Shown in pieces: positions 6,784-15,163 of a DNA stretch of 17,448 nucleotides (position 1 is its first letter; every line of letters begins with the position of its first letter). This DNA is from Gelidibacter sp035515035 (lineage in GTDB: Bacteria > Bacteroidota > Bacteroidia > Flavobacteriales > Flavobacteriaceae), in the NCBI RefSeq assembly GCF_035515035.1, contig NZ_DATJCA010000013.1:1-17448 (forward strand), written 5' to 3'. The translations under genes and the position numbers were made by a program. The notes below the pieces were generated by a model. That model did not search any database and was not told the DNA's origin. It saw only the letters and a list, made by a program, of their open reading frames with translations.

Positions 6784-7974
6784 ATGCAAAGCCCCAAATT
6801 ACCTACCAACGAACGCTTGCGATTAAGTGTTTTATCAGAATATCAATTACTCGATACGCTACCTGAAGAAGATTATGATAACGTCACAAGCCTTGTGGCT
6901 TCAATTTGCGACGCACCTATGTCATTAATTACAATGCTCGATAAGGAACGCAATTTTTTTAAATCGCACCACGGTGTTCCGTTTCAAGAATCCCCAAGAG
7001 ACATTTCTTTTTGCGGACACGCCATTTTGGGAGATGGTCCAATCTTTATTATCCAAGATGCCCGATTGGATGAGCGGTTTGTTAATAATCCACTTATTGA
7101 AGGGGCCAAAGCAATTTTTTATGCTGGCGTACCTTTGGTAAATCCGGAAGGTTATGCTTTAGGGACCCTATGTGTATTTGACCATAAGCCGAGAATATTA
7201 ACAGATTCACAAAAACATGCACTCATCACTTTAGGCAAGCAAGTGGTCAATTCCTTAGAATTGAGAAGACAGAATTTAAAATTACAAGCCGCTAAGAACG
7301 AACTCACTCTGCATAATATCCAATTAAAAAAATTTGCCAGCCATGTCTCACACGATTTAAAATCGCCTTTGGCCAATATCATTTCATTGTCGCAACTTTT
7401 AAAAGAGGATCTAGAGGGCAAACATTCTGATTCCTCTTTGGAATACCTTGAGTATATTGAAGACTCCGCTTTGATCCTTAAAGATTATATTGATGGAATC
7501 TTGTTGCATTATAAAGCGGACGAACTTATTAAGGAAGAAAAAGAAGACGTCCAACTTTCTAAATTATCTGAAGATATAAGCCAATTGTTACTCTCTAAAA
7601 ATGATACACTTTCATATACTGGACAGGATGTCATTAAAAACATAAACAAAGTGGCTTTAACACAAATCCTGATCAATTTGGTGGACAATGCCCTTAAGTA
7701 TAATGATTCAGAAAAACGTTTAATAGAGATTGCTTATGTGGAAGAATCTAAATTCCACAAGTTTTTAGTTTCAGACAATGGCATAGGAATTGAAAAAGAT
7801 AAACAGGATTTAATATTTAACCTGTTTGCCATTATCCCTCATGACAACATTAAGCGCAGCACAGGCATTGGACTGAGCACGATAAAAAATCTAATCGACA
7901 AATTAGGTGGTGCTATTCAGGTTACCTCTGAAGTTGGTGTCGGGAGTGTTTTCACATTTAAGATTGCCAAGTAA
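6784..7974 (+). CDS. Cytoplasmic GAF-domain sensor histidine kinase
   Basis: A 396-residue kinase with no membrane segment. A GAF domain (about 22-162; FCGHAI, the Asp-rich FIIQDARLDERFVNNPLI and the LGTLCVFD block) leads through a helical linker (about 163-180) to a HisKA domain. The phospho-acceptor is H190 in SHVSHDLKSPLAN. The HATPase domain has the N-box ILINLVDNALKY (about 305-316), G1 DNGIGIE (341-347) and G2 GIGLS (371-375). It should sense an intracellular small molecule, redox or light cue and autophosphorylate. No response regulator is encoded next to it, so it is an orphan here. It lies 38 bases after the TIGR02757 gene and may share its transcript. Confidence 0.95.
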   Translation: MQSPKLPTNERLRLSVLSEYQLLDTLPEEDYDNVTSLVASICDAPMSLITMLDKERNFFKSHHGVPFQESPRDISFCGHAILGDGPIFIIQDARLDERFVNNPLIEGAKAIFYAGVPLVNPEGYALGTLCVFDHKPRILTDSQKHALITLGKQVVNSLELRRQNLKLQAAKNELTLHNIQLKKFASHVSHDLKSPLANIISLSQLLKEDLEGKHSDSSLEYLEYIEDSALILKDYIDGILLHYKADELIKEEKEDVQLSKLSEDISQLLLSKNDTLSYTGQDVIKNINKVALTQILINLVDNALKYNDSEKRLIEIAYVEESKFHKFLVSDNGIGIEKDKQDLIFNLFAIIPHDNIKRSTGIGLSTIKNLIDKLGGAIQVTSEVGVGSVFTFKIAK

Positions 7975-8007
7975 GGTGTAAAATCCGCACTTTACTCAAT
8001 ACCGACA

Positions 8008-8082
8008 TTACATAAAGCCCATCCTGAAGCCTAAATCTTCATTGGTATAGCCAGCGACTTCAAAAGAGATCGTTACGTCCAT
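8008..8082 (-). pseudogene. Possible short remnant of a degraded minus-strand gene
   Basis: In the 210-base gap after the kinase gene, a 24-codon minus-strand frame reads like protein (SFEVAGYTNEDLGFRMGFM) and ends in TAA. Immediately upstream, a shifted frame reads ERLKNGRNDLF. The two would join through one frameshift near plus position 8065. There is no proper start and no recognisable family, although the ending loosely recalls the TNxDLGFR tail of formylglycine-type enzymes. The remainder of the gap is AT-rich leader before the S10 peptidase. This could be chance. Confidence 0.18.
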
Positions 8083-8184
8083 TTTTCAGCCGTTCAACAT
8101 TGCAAAGTTTATCCTATTTTAACATATTTTCAAAATAGCTTCTCATAAATCCTTTTATCTTTAAGGCTTCAAAATTCTAACTTT

Positions 8185-9669
8185 ATGAAAAACTATTTTT
8201 TACTAATTGCCACTTTTTCTGTGAGCTTGCTCTTTTCGCAAGTCAAAAAAATCCCTTTAGACACAATGGCTGTGACCAATCACTCCATTGTCATAAATGG
8301 TAAAAGCCTTTCTTACCAAGCAATAGCAGGAACACAACCTGTTTGGAATGCCAAAGGCGAACCCATTGCCACATTGTTTTACACCTATTACAAAAAGACT
8401 AATAGCGAAAAAGAAAAACGGCCAATAGTTTTTTCTTTTAACGGTGGACCAGGTTCAGCGTCAGCTTGGATGCACATTGCTTATACGGGTCCTGTGATTT
8501 TGAATATAGATGACGAAGGTTATCCTGTACAACCTTATGGGGTGAAAGCCAATCCGCATTCTATTTTAGATGTGGCAGATATTGTTTTTATTGATCCTGT
8601 AAATACGGGATACTCCAGAATGGTTGAGGATAAGGATGGAAAACTGCCAGATAGAAAAACGTTTTTTGGGATCAATGCCGATATTAAATATTTAGCAGAA
8701 TGGATGAATACCTTTGTTTCAAGAAAAAACCGATGGGAATCTCCTAAATATTTAATTGGTGAAAGCTATGGTGGTCCAAGAGTTATGGGATTATCAAAAG
8801 AGTTGCAAAACAATCAATGGATGTATTTAAATGGTGTCATTTTAGTGTCTCCAGCCGATTATAAAATTTATTCTACCGATCAACCGATTTATTCTGCACT
8901 GAATTTACCATATTTTACTGCCACGGCATGGTATCAAAAAGCACTTTCTCCTGCGCTTCAACAAAAAGATTTATTGGACATATTACCAGAAGTGGAAGCA
9001 TATACTATAGACCATGTCATGCCAGCCATTGCAAAAGGAGGTTTTATTTCTGAAGCAGAAAGAAATGAAGTAGCAGATAAAATGAGCCTCTATTCTGGAT
9101 TAAGTAAATCTTCAATTATTGATCACAATTTGAATGTTCCTACAAATTTTTTCTGGAAAGAACTCATACGAGATAAAGGCTATACCGTAGGAAGATTGGA
9201 TTCTAGGTATTTAGGAATCGATAAAATGACCGCTGGAAACTCTCCTGATTATAATGCGGAATTAACCTCATGGCTGCATTCCTTCACTCCTGCCATCAAT
9301 TATTACATCCGTGAAGAGCTTAATTTTAAAACGGACATCAAATACAATATGTTTGGCAACGTACATCCTTGGGACCGACAATATGATAGCACAAGAGACG
9401 ACCTGCGCCAGGCGATGGCTCAAAACCCTTATTTGAAAGTTTTGGTCCAATCAGGTTACTATGATGGCGCAACAACTTATTTTGCTGCCAAATATACTGT
9501 TGGCCAAATGGATCCGAGTGGCAGAATGAAAGATCGCGTTTCTTTTAAAGGCTACAGAAGTGGCCATATGATGTATCTAAGAAAAGAAGATCTTAAGAAA
9601 GCTACCGAAGATATAAGGCAGTTTATTATAGAATCCACGCCGAAAAGCGGTGAAGCCGCAAAATATTAA
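8185..9669 (+). CDS. Secreted S10-family serine carboxypeptidase
   Basis: A 494-residue exported peptidase with a signal peptide (residues 1-19, ending LLFSQ) and an S10 alpha/beta-hydrolase fold. It should remove C-terminal residues from peptides in the periplasm or outside the cell. The family block FSFNGGPGSASAWMH (about 83-97) is intact, and the triad is S194 in IGESYGGPR, D427 in SGYYDGATT and H461 in YRSGHMMY. Length matches bacterial S10 proteins. It is probably a single-gene unit: a 210-base gap precedes it and a strong terminator follows. A weak -7-like TATCTTTA lies at 8156-8163, but no good -33 partner is seen. Substrate preference cannot be read from the sequence. Confidence 0.95.
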   Translation: MKNYFLLIATFSVSLLFSQVKKIPLDTMAVTNHSIVINGKSLSYQAIAGTQPVWNAKGEPIATLFYTYYKKTNSEKEKRPIVFSFNGGPGSASAWMHIAYTGPVILNIDDEGYPVQPYGVKANPHSILDVADIVFIDPVNTGYSRMVEDKDGKLPDRKTFFGINADIKYLAEWMNTFVSRKNRWESPKYLIGESYGGPRVMGLSKELQNNQWMYLNGVILVSPADYKIYSTDQPIYSALNLPYFTATAWYQKALSPALQQKDLLDILPEVEAYTIDHVMPAIAKGGFISEAERNEVADKMSLYSGLSKSSIIDHNLNVPTNFFWKELIRDKGYTVGRLDSRYLGIDKMTAGNSPDYNAELTSWLHSFTPAINYYIREELNFKTDIKYNMFGNVHPWDRQYDSTRDDLRQAMAQNPYLKVLVQSGYYDGATTYFAAKYTVGQMDPSGRMKDRVSFKGYRSGHMMYLRKEDLKKATEDIRQFIIESTPKSGEAAKY

Positions 9670-9674
9670 TCTCG

Positions 9675-9707
9675 AAAAACCTGATAGAAAATTATCAGGT
9701 TTTTTTA
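9675..9707 (+). terminator. Intrinsic terminator after the S10 peptidase
   Basis: AAAAACCTGATA (9675-9686), the 6-base loop GAAAAT and TATCAGGTTTTT (9693-9704) form a 12-bp hairpin with a T tract running to 9707. It starts 5 bases after the stop codon. The following 170 bases up to the glycosyltransferase show no gene. Confidence 0.9.
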
Positions 9708-9872
9708 TTTCTAGCCCATAATTTCCTTCTTCACCTAAGTTTGGGACAATAATTAACTAGGCACTTTATTCTATCACTTAAAAGTAAAACATACAAGAAG
9801 GTAATTCCCTCTAAGAAAAAAATCACAGACCAAACATTAATTTGATTGAACCGTCTGTTTAGATAGAAATCG

Positions 9873-9880
9873 TATTTTTG
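9873..9880 (+). promoter_or_regulatory. -7 promoter element placing transcription at or near the glycosyltransferase ATG
   Basis: TATTTTTG is a perfect match to TAnnTTTG and ends 4 bases before the ATG at 9885. With the usual 4-7 base distance to the start site, the mRNA would be leaderless or nearly so. There is no clear TTG about 20 bases upstream, so the -33 element is weak. Confidence 0.5.
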
Positions 9881-9884
9881 CCGG

Positions 9885-10892
9885 ATGCAACAGTCTTTAA
9901 TCAGCATTCTTACGCCTTTTAAAAATAGTTCGGCTTTTATTTCACCCTATCTCGAATCTATCATAAAACAAACTTATGCCCATTGGGAGTTGGTAATTGT
10001 TGATGATCATTCCACAGATGAAAGTTATAATCTGGTAGCTTCATTCGCGCAAAGAGATCATCGCATAAAATTACTCAAGACTAACGGTCACGGGATTATT
10101 GATGCCTTAAGATTGGCTTTTAAAAAGAGCTCTGGCCACTACATTACCCGAATGGACAGCGATGATCTCATGGCTCCCAATAAACTGGAATTAATGCTTC
10201 ATGATTTAAAAACTCACGGAAATGGACATATCGCTTTAGGATTGGTCAGCTATTTTTGTGAAGGAGAACTTGGAGAAGGGTATCAAAACTATGAAAAATG
10301 GCTCAATGGACTAACCCAATCAGGAACAAATTACACAGAAATCTACAAGGAGTGTGTAATTCCATCCCCTTGCTGGATGGTATCGCGTGAGGATTTGATA
10401 ACGTGTGGTGCTTTTGAAAGAAATGTCTATCCTGAAGATTATGATCTGGCATTTCGGTTCTACCAAAACGGTTTAAAATGTATTCCATCCAACAACGTGC
10501 TCCATTATTGGAGAGATTATCAGAATAGAACCTCAAGAACTCATGATCATTACGCAGCCAATCATTTCCTGAAATTAAAGATGCATTATTTTTTAGAACT
10601 TGATTACAATGTCAAACGCCCACTAGTTCTTTGGGGTGCTGGTTTCAAAGGTAAATTTTGCGCGAAACTATTAAAGAAAAACAAGGTGCCGTTTATCTGG
10701 ATTTGTAATAATCCTAAGAAAATTGGGAAACATATCTATAATGTGAAATTACACGCTGTTTCTACAATAAATCAGTTGCACCAACCGCAGGTCATCGTTA
10801 CCGTGGCCAATAAAAAATCACAAAATTGGATCGCTACGGTTTTAGAAAAACTTCATTTATTAAAAGCCAAAGATTATTTCTTCTTTTGTTAG
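9885..10892 (+). CDS. Family 2 glycosyltransferase with a C-terminal Rossmann-like domain
   Basis: A 335-residue cytoplasmic protein. The N-terminal GT2 (GT-A fold) domain runs to about residue 220: the start LISILTPFKNS, the sugar-nucleotide Asp pair D40-D41 in VIVDDHSTDES, the metal-binding D91-x-D93 in RMDSDDL, and the probable catalytic-base region PEDYDLAFRF (E184-D185). It transfers a sugar from a nucleotide donor, probably onto a surface glycan or glycoprotein. From about residue 246, a second domain begins LVLWGAGFKGKFCAKLL (GxGxxG-like, 251-256) and continues ICNNPKKIGKHIYNVKL to the end. This resembles the Rossmann-like nucleotide-binding modules seen beside some sugar-modifying enzymes. 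No other glycan genes are adjacent. The donor and acceptor are unknown. Confidence 0.92.
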   Translation: MQQSLISILTPFKNSSAFISPYLESIIKQTYAHWELVIVDDHSTDESYNLVASFAQRDHRIKLLKTNGHGIIDALRLAFKKSSGHYITRMDSDDLMAPNKLELMLHDLKTHGNGHIALGLVSYFCEGELGEGYQNYEKWLNGLTQSGTNYTEIYKECVIPSPCWMVSREDLITCGAFERNVYPEDYDLAFRFYQNGLKCIPSNNVLHYWRDYQNRTSRTHDHYAANHFLKLKMHYFLELDYNVKRPLVLWGAGFKGKFCAKLLKKNKVPFIWICNNPKKIGKHIYNVKLHAVSTINQLHQPQVIVTVANKKSQNWIATVLEKLHLLKAKDYFFFC

Positions 10893-10955
10893 CAAACTCA
10901 AGTTATTAACGTTAAATTTCTCAAAATCCGAAGGCTCAAATCACTATGTATTTTT

Positions 10956-10963
10956 TATATTTG
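10956..10963 (+). promoter_or_regulatory. -7 promoter element for the BatA-like/dihydroorotase-like operon
   Basis: TATATTTG is a perfect TAnnTTTG match, 34 bases before the ATG at 10998. No clear TTG stands at the expected -33 distance. A ribosome-binding-like GAAAGGA directly precedes the ATG, which is unusual in this window. A small palindrome, TTAACGTTAA, lies upstream at 10906-10915. Confidence 0.5.
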
Positions 10964-10997
10964 ACCCGCTTGTTAGACCTCCAAAACCACGAAAGGA

Positions 10998-12926
10998 ATG
11001 CAGTTTAAAAATCCAGAAATTCTATATGCCCTACTGCTGCTCATTATTCCTATAATTGTTCATTTATTTCAACTACGACGCTTTGAAAAGGTCGCTTTTA
11101 CCAACGTTCAGTTCCTTAAAAACATCACTTTACAAACGCGTAAAAGTTCACAAATCAAGAAATGGTTAACTTTATTGACTCGATTGTTGCTTTTGGCATG
11201 TATAATCCTCGCATTTGCCCAACCTTATCAAGCCAATCAAAATAGCTTCACTACCAAGAATGAAACCGTCATTTATTTGGACAACTCTTTCAGCATGCAG
11301 GCTAGAGGTAATAATGGCACTTTATTAAATGCTGCTGTGCAAGATTTAATTGAGCACGTAGATGAAAATGAAATGCTGAGCCTTTTTACCAATGATCTCA
11401 ACTTTTACAATACCAGTATAAAGGCCATTAAAAATGACTTGATACAGCTCTCCTATTCCGCTTATCAATTGGATTATGAAGCCGTGATTTTAAAAGCGAA
11501 AAAAACATTCTCTAAAGATAAAGGCAGTATTAAAAACTTCATTCTGATTTCTGATTTTCAACAAAAAAATGATGTTCTATCTCTTAAAGGCGACAGTCTT
11601 GTCACATATAGATTGGTACAGCTACCACCAAAAAGCATTAGTAATGTTAGTATTGATTCCCTCTATATTTCCAAAAATGCGGTGGAAACCTTAGAATTGA
11701 CGGTCATTTTGAGTAATCAAGGGAATAAGCCAGTTGAAACCTTACCGGTCTCCCTTTTTGAAGATGGTCAACTTATTGCAAAAAGTGCAGTTTCTATAGA
11801 TCAAAAATCAGAAACAATTTTTACAATTCCCAACAACAAAACCTTTAAAGGAAAGATTTCGATTGAAGATTCTAATTTAATATATGACAACACCTTATAC
11901 TTCAATATTGATGAAAAAGATCGCATAAAAGTATTGGTTATCAATGAAGGCAATCCTGATTTTTTAAGAAAGTTATATACTGACGACGAATTTGATTTAA
12001 CGATTGTTAATTTTAAAGAACTAAATTATAATAACATCAGCAATCAAAATTTGATTGTGCTCAATGAGTTAAAAAACATTCCAAATGCTTTAATTAGGTC
12101 TTTAACTTCCTTTACAGAGGACGGTGGAAGCCTATTAACTATTCCTTCATCTGAATCAGACTTAAAGAGTTACAGTCAACTACTTAACTCCTTTTCACTA
12201 CCAGGCTATTCGTCTAAAATTTCGACAGAAAAACGCATTACGAAAATCAATTTTTCCCACCCACTTTTAGCGAATGTTTTCGATAAAAAGGTAGACAATT
12301 TTCAATATCCTAAGGTCAATTCATTCTATACTTTATCCAATTCGTCCGGTGCAAACATTTTAAGCTATGAAGACAACACCGCTTTTCTAAACCAATCAAA
12401 TACGGTGTTTGCTTTTAGCGCAAGCCTAGATGACAGCAATTCCAATTTTAAGAACTCACCGTTAATTGTTCCTGTGCTTTATAATATTGGCAAGCAAAGT
12501 TTAAAATTACCCAGGTTATATTATACCATAGGAAAACTAAATACCATTGACATCAACACTAGCCTGCTCCAAGATGAAATTTTGAGATTGGACAATGCCG
12601 ATGTTTCTATTGTACCTATGCAACAAACCTTCAGCCAAAAAGTTCAATTGACTACAAGCGAGTATCCCAATACAGCAGGAACTTTCCAGGTCAAAAATAA
12701 AAACAATGTGGTAAGAAATCTAAGTTATAACTACGATAGAAAAGAAAGCCAACTCAATTACATGAACCTGTCTCAAGTAACAAATAGTTTAAAAAACAGG
12801 TCGGTTGCTTCTGCCATTGACGATATAAAAAGTACGACAAATGTTAATGAGCTATGGAAATGGTTTGTTATTTTTGCAATAGCTTTTTTAATTATTGAAA
12901 TGCTCATCTTAAAATTCCTTAAATGA
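10998..12926 (+). CDS. BatA-like membrane protein with a VWA-type domain
   Basis: A 642-residue membrane protein. The N-terminus (about 1-78) is the BatA / aerotolerance-regulator N-terminal domain: helix about 8-24, RRFEKVAFTNVQFL, and helix about 57-75 followed by FAQPYQ. A VWA-like domain starts at residue 92, with a MIDAS-type D95-N-S97-F-S99. A long periplasmic-type region of mostly beta character follows, and the protein ends in a transmembrane helix (about 620-640). Relatives are widely conserved in Bacteroidota and lie near the Bat operon or, as here, before a dihydroorotase-like gene. The molecular role is not established. Its TGA overlaps the next ATG by 4 bases, so the two are translationally coupled. 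Confidence 0.9.
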   Translation: MQFKNPEILYALLLLIIPIIVHLFQLRRFEKVAFTNVQFLKNITLQTRKSSQIKKWLTLLTRLLLLACIILAFAQPYQANQNSFTTKNETVIYLDNSFSMQARGNNGTLLNAAVQDLIEHVDENEMLSLFTNDLNFYNTSIKAIKNDLIQLSYSAYQLDYEAVILKAKKTFSKDKGSIKNFILISDFQQKNDVLSLKGDSLVTYRLVQLPPKSISNVSIDSLYISKNAVETLELTVILSNQGNKPVETLPVSLFEDGQLIAKSAVSIDQKSETIFTIPNNKTFKGKISIEDSNLIYDNTLYFNIDEKDRIKVLVINEGNPDFLRKLYTDDEFDLTIVNFKELNYNNISNQNLIVLNELKNIPNALIRSLTSFTEDGGSLLTIPSSESDLKSYSQLLNSFSLPGYSSKISTEKRITKINFSHPLLANVFDKKVDNFQYPKVNSFYTLSNSSGANILSYEDNTAFLNQSNTVFAFSASLDDSNSNFKNSPLIVPVLYNIGKQSLKLPRLYYTIGKLNTIDINTSLLQDEILRLDNADVSIVPMQQTFSQKVQLTTSEYPNTAGTFQVKNKNNVVRNLSYNYDRKESQLNYMNLSQVTNSLKNRSVASAIDDIKSTTNVNELWKWFVIFAIAFLIIEMLILKFLK

Positions 12927-14176
12927 ACCTACTGATAAAATCTGCAACCATAGTAGATCCAAAAAGCGATTTCCATAATCAAACTTGCGATATCCTTATA
13001 GAAAAAGGCATCATTTCCCAAATCTCAGAACAGATAAAAAACCCTTCTAAAATGAAGGAAATAAATCTTGATAACCTACATGTTTCCCAAGGGTGGTTTG
13101 ATAGCAGCGTAAGTTTTGGAGAACCTGGATATGAAGAGCGCGAAACCATCGCAAACGGACTTGAAACAGCAGCACATTCAGGTTTTACGGATGTGGCCGT
13201 GAATTCCAACACCAATCCTGTGATTGACAGTTATGCTGATATATCCTTTTTAAAAGGAAAAGCCGCGGGTAATCCTGTTAACTTATATCCGATTGGTGCC
13301 TTGACAAAAAACAGTGATGGTGAAGATTTGGCGGAACTGTTCGATATGAAAAACGCTGGAGCCATCGCCTATTCTGATTACCAAAAACCGGTTAGAAATC
13401 CTAACTTGATGAAATTGGCCTTGCAATACGCAGGTAATTTTGGAGGATTGGTTTTTTCCTTCCCTCAGGAATCTAAAATTTCTGGTCTTGGCGTCATGAA
13501 TGAAAATATCATGAGCACGTCATTGGGCTTAAAAGGAAACCCAACTTTGGCCGAAGAACTACAGATTGTGCGCGATTTATTTTTGTTGGAATATACGGGA
13601 GGAAAATTGCATGTTCCGACGATTTCTTCTTCGAAATCTGTAGAATTGATCAGAAATGCAAAATCTAAAAAATTGGATGTGAGTTGTAGTGTTGCCATTC
13701 ATAATTTGATTTTGACAGACGATGAACTAAAAACCTTTGACACGCGATTTAAGGTCACACCTCCTTTAAGAACCCAATCAGATTGCGATGCGCTTATTGA
13801 AGGCCTTAAAGATGGTACTATCGATATGGTTACCAGTGATCACAATCCGATTGACATTGAGCATAAAAAGATAGAATTTGATTATGCAAAATACGGCACA
13901 ATCGGTTTGGAAACAGCTTTTGGTGCCCTACATACGGTTTTTACGATGAAAAAGACCATCGATTTACTAACCAAAGGTCGGGAACGTTTTGGGATTGTTC
14001 CAACCCCTATAGCCATTGGCAGTAAAGCGAAATTAACCTTGTTCAATCCTGATCAAAATTATCAATTTGATAAGGGAATGATCCTTTCTACATCAAAAAA
14101 TGCCATCTTTGAAAACTATCAATTAAAAGGCAAGGTTTACGGTATTTACTCAAACAATCAATTGGTTCTAAATTAA
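12923..14176 (+). CDS. Dihydroorotase-like protein lacking metal ligands (probable pseudoenzyme)
   Basis: A 417-residue amidohydrolase-superfamily protein clearly related to class I dihydroorotase, the pyrimidine enzyme that interconverts carbamoyl aspartate and dihydroorotate. The fold markers remain: VDPKSDF at the start, EPGYEERETI (67-76), NSNTNPVID, TSDHNPI around D306 and the C-terminal metal-free beta domain. The DxHxHxRE motif has become D60-S-S62-V-S64-F-G66-E, losing both His ligands and the substrate Arg. The later His of HxED is P181 in FSFPQES, and the His of HVST is T233 in VPTISSS. D306 is kept. It therefore probably cannot bind the binuclear zinc site and is likely a structural or regulatory partner, as PyrC' is for aspartate transcarbamoylase in Pseudomonas. 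Automatic annotation would call it pyrC. It overlaps the BatA-like gene by 4 bases. Confidence 0.93.
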   Translation: MNLLIKSATIVDPKSDFHNQTCDILIEKGIISQISEQIKNPSKMKEINLDNLHVSQGWFDSSVSFGEPGYEERETIANGLETAAHSGFTDVAVNSNTNPVIDSYADISFLKGKAAGNPVNLYPIGALTKNSDGEDLAELFDMKNAGAIAYSDYQKPVRNPNLMKLALQYAGNFGGLVFSFPQESKISGLGVMNENIMSTSLGLKGNPTLAEELQIVRDLFLLEYTGGKLHVPTISSSKSVELIRNAKSKKLDVSCSVAIHNLILTDDELKTFDTRFKVTPPLRTQSDCDALIEGLKDGTIDMVTSDHNPIDIEHKKIEFDYAKYGTIGLETAFGALHTVFTMKKTIDLLTKGRERFGIVPTPIAIGSKAKLTLFNPDQNYQFDKGMILSTSKNAIFENYQLKGKVYGIYSNNQLVLN

Positions 14177-14177
14177 T

Positions 14178-14504
14178 ATGAAAGATGCTGTGATTAAAGA
14201 AGGCAAAACATTGGCCATTATCAGTTATTTAACCTTCATAGGCCTAATTATTGCCATTATCATGAATTTAGAAAAACGAAACCCGTTTACGTTTTTTCAC
14301 ATTAGACAGATGTTTGGTTTGATGATTATGTTGATATTCTCAAATTTAGTAGAACAATATGTCAATAGTCTTTTGGGAACTGCATTTTGGATCATCACAT
14401 TTGCATGCTGGGTATTTGCTATTTATTTTGCCATAAAAGAAGAATATAAACTCATTCCTGTTCTTGGTGAAAAATTCCAAGAATGGTTTAAAAATATTAA
14501 TTAA
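14178..14504 (+). CDS. Small three-helix membrane protein (DUF4870-like)
   Basis: A 108-residue protein with three hydrophobic segments (about residues 14-29, 44-60 and 66-86) and a charged C-terminus (KEEYKLIPVLGEKFQEWFKNIN). The pattern LAIISYLTFIGLIIAIIMN...FTFFHIRQMFGLMI, an ISYLTFIG helix followed by a conserved HxRQ, is like the DUF4870 membrane family. It starts 1 base after the dihydroorotase-like stop and ends 2 bases before the next gene, so it belongs to the same operon. The function is unknown. Confidence 0.85.
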   Translation: MKDAVIKEGKTLAIISYLTFIGLIIAIIMNLEKRNPFTFFHIRQMFGLMIMLIFSNLVEQYVNSLLGTAFWIITFACWVFAIYFAIKEEYKLIPVLGEKFQEWFKNIN

Positions 14505-14506
14505 TA

Positions 14507-15163
14507 ATGTCTGAACTTTCTTTACACCATATCACAAGGCCTTCAACTCTAAATGAAAACGCACCTGCACTCATTATGTTCCATGGTTATGGAAGTGATG
14601 AACATGATCTTTTTAGTTTCGCATCTGAATTGCCTGAAGAATTATTTATTATTTCTGCAAGAGCGCCCTACCCTATGCAACCCTACGGAAATGCTTGGTA
14701 TGCCATTAATTTTGATGCTGAAATGAACAAATGGAATGACAATGAACAAGCCCTGAAATCGAGAGATTTGATCGCCACTTTCATTGACGAAGTAAAAGAA
14801 AAATATCCCATCAATAAAAATAACCTAACGCTTTTAGGCTTCAGTCAAGGTACTATTTTAAGTTATGCCGTAGCACTTACTTATCCTGAAAAAATAAAAA
14901 ACGTTATTGCGCTAAGCGGCTATATCAGCCCTGAAATGCTTCCTGATGATATTGAAACTAAAGATTATTCGCGTTTGGCGTTTTATTGCTCCCATGGCAG
15001 CGTCGATCAAGTCATTCCTGTAGAATGGGCGAGAAAAGTACCCCAATTTTTAAATGCCTTGTCCATAAAAAACACCTATAAGGAATTCCCTGTGGGTCAT
15101 GGCGTCGCACCTGAGAACTTTTATGAATTAAGGAGCTGGTTGAATAAGCGTTTGGAAAATTAG
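14507..15163 (+). CDS. Alpha/beta hydrolase, phospholipase/carboxylesterase family
   Basis: A 218-residue cytoplasmic esterase of the COG0400 type. The oxyanion region is LIMFHGYGSDEHD (about 22-34). The triad is S113 in LLGFSQGT, D167 in CSHGSVDQVIP and H198 in FPVGHGVAPE. The family acts on carboxylic esters or lysophospholipids; the natural substrate cannot be read here. There is no signal peptide. It is the last gene of the BatA-like / dihydroorotase-like operon, 2 bases after the membrane protein. No hairpin terminator follows immediately; a repeat-rich non-coding region starts instead. Confidence 0.94.
   Translation: MSELSLHHITRPSTLNENAPALIMFHGYGSDEHDLFSFASELPEELFIISARAPYPMQPYGNAWYAINFDAEMNKWNDNEQALKSRDLIATFIDEVKEKYPINKNNLTLLGFSQGTILSYAVALTYPEKIKNVIALSGYISPEMLPDDIETKDYSRLAFYCSHGSVDQVIPVEWARKVPQFLNALSIKNTYKEFPVGHGVAPENFYELRSWLNKRLEN

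Noticed and set aside
12923..14176. Calling this gene pyrC as an active dihydroorotase
   Set aside because: The metal-binding His residues are replaced, so activity cannot be assumed; it is described as dihydroorotase-like without a symbol.
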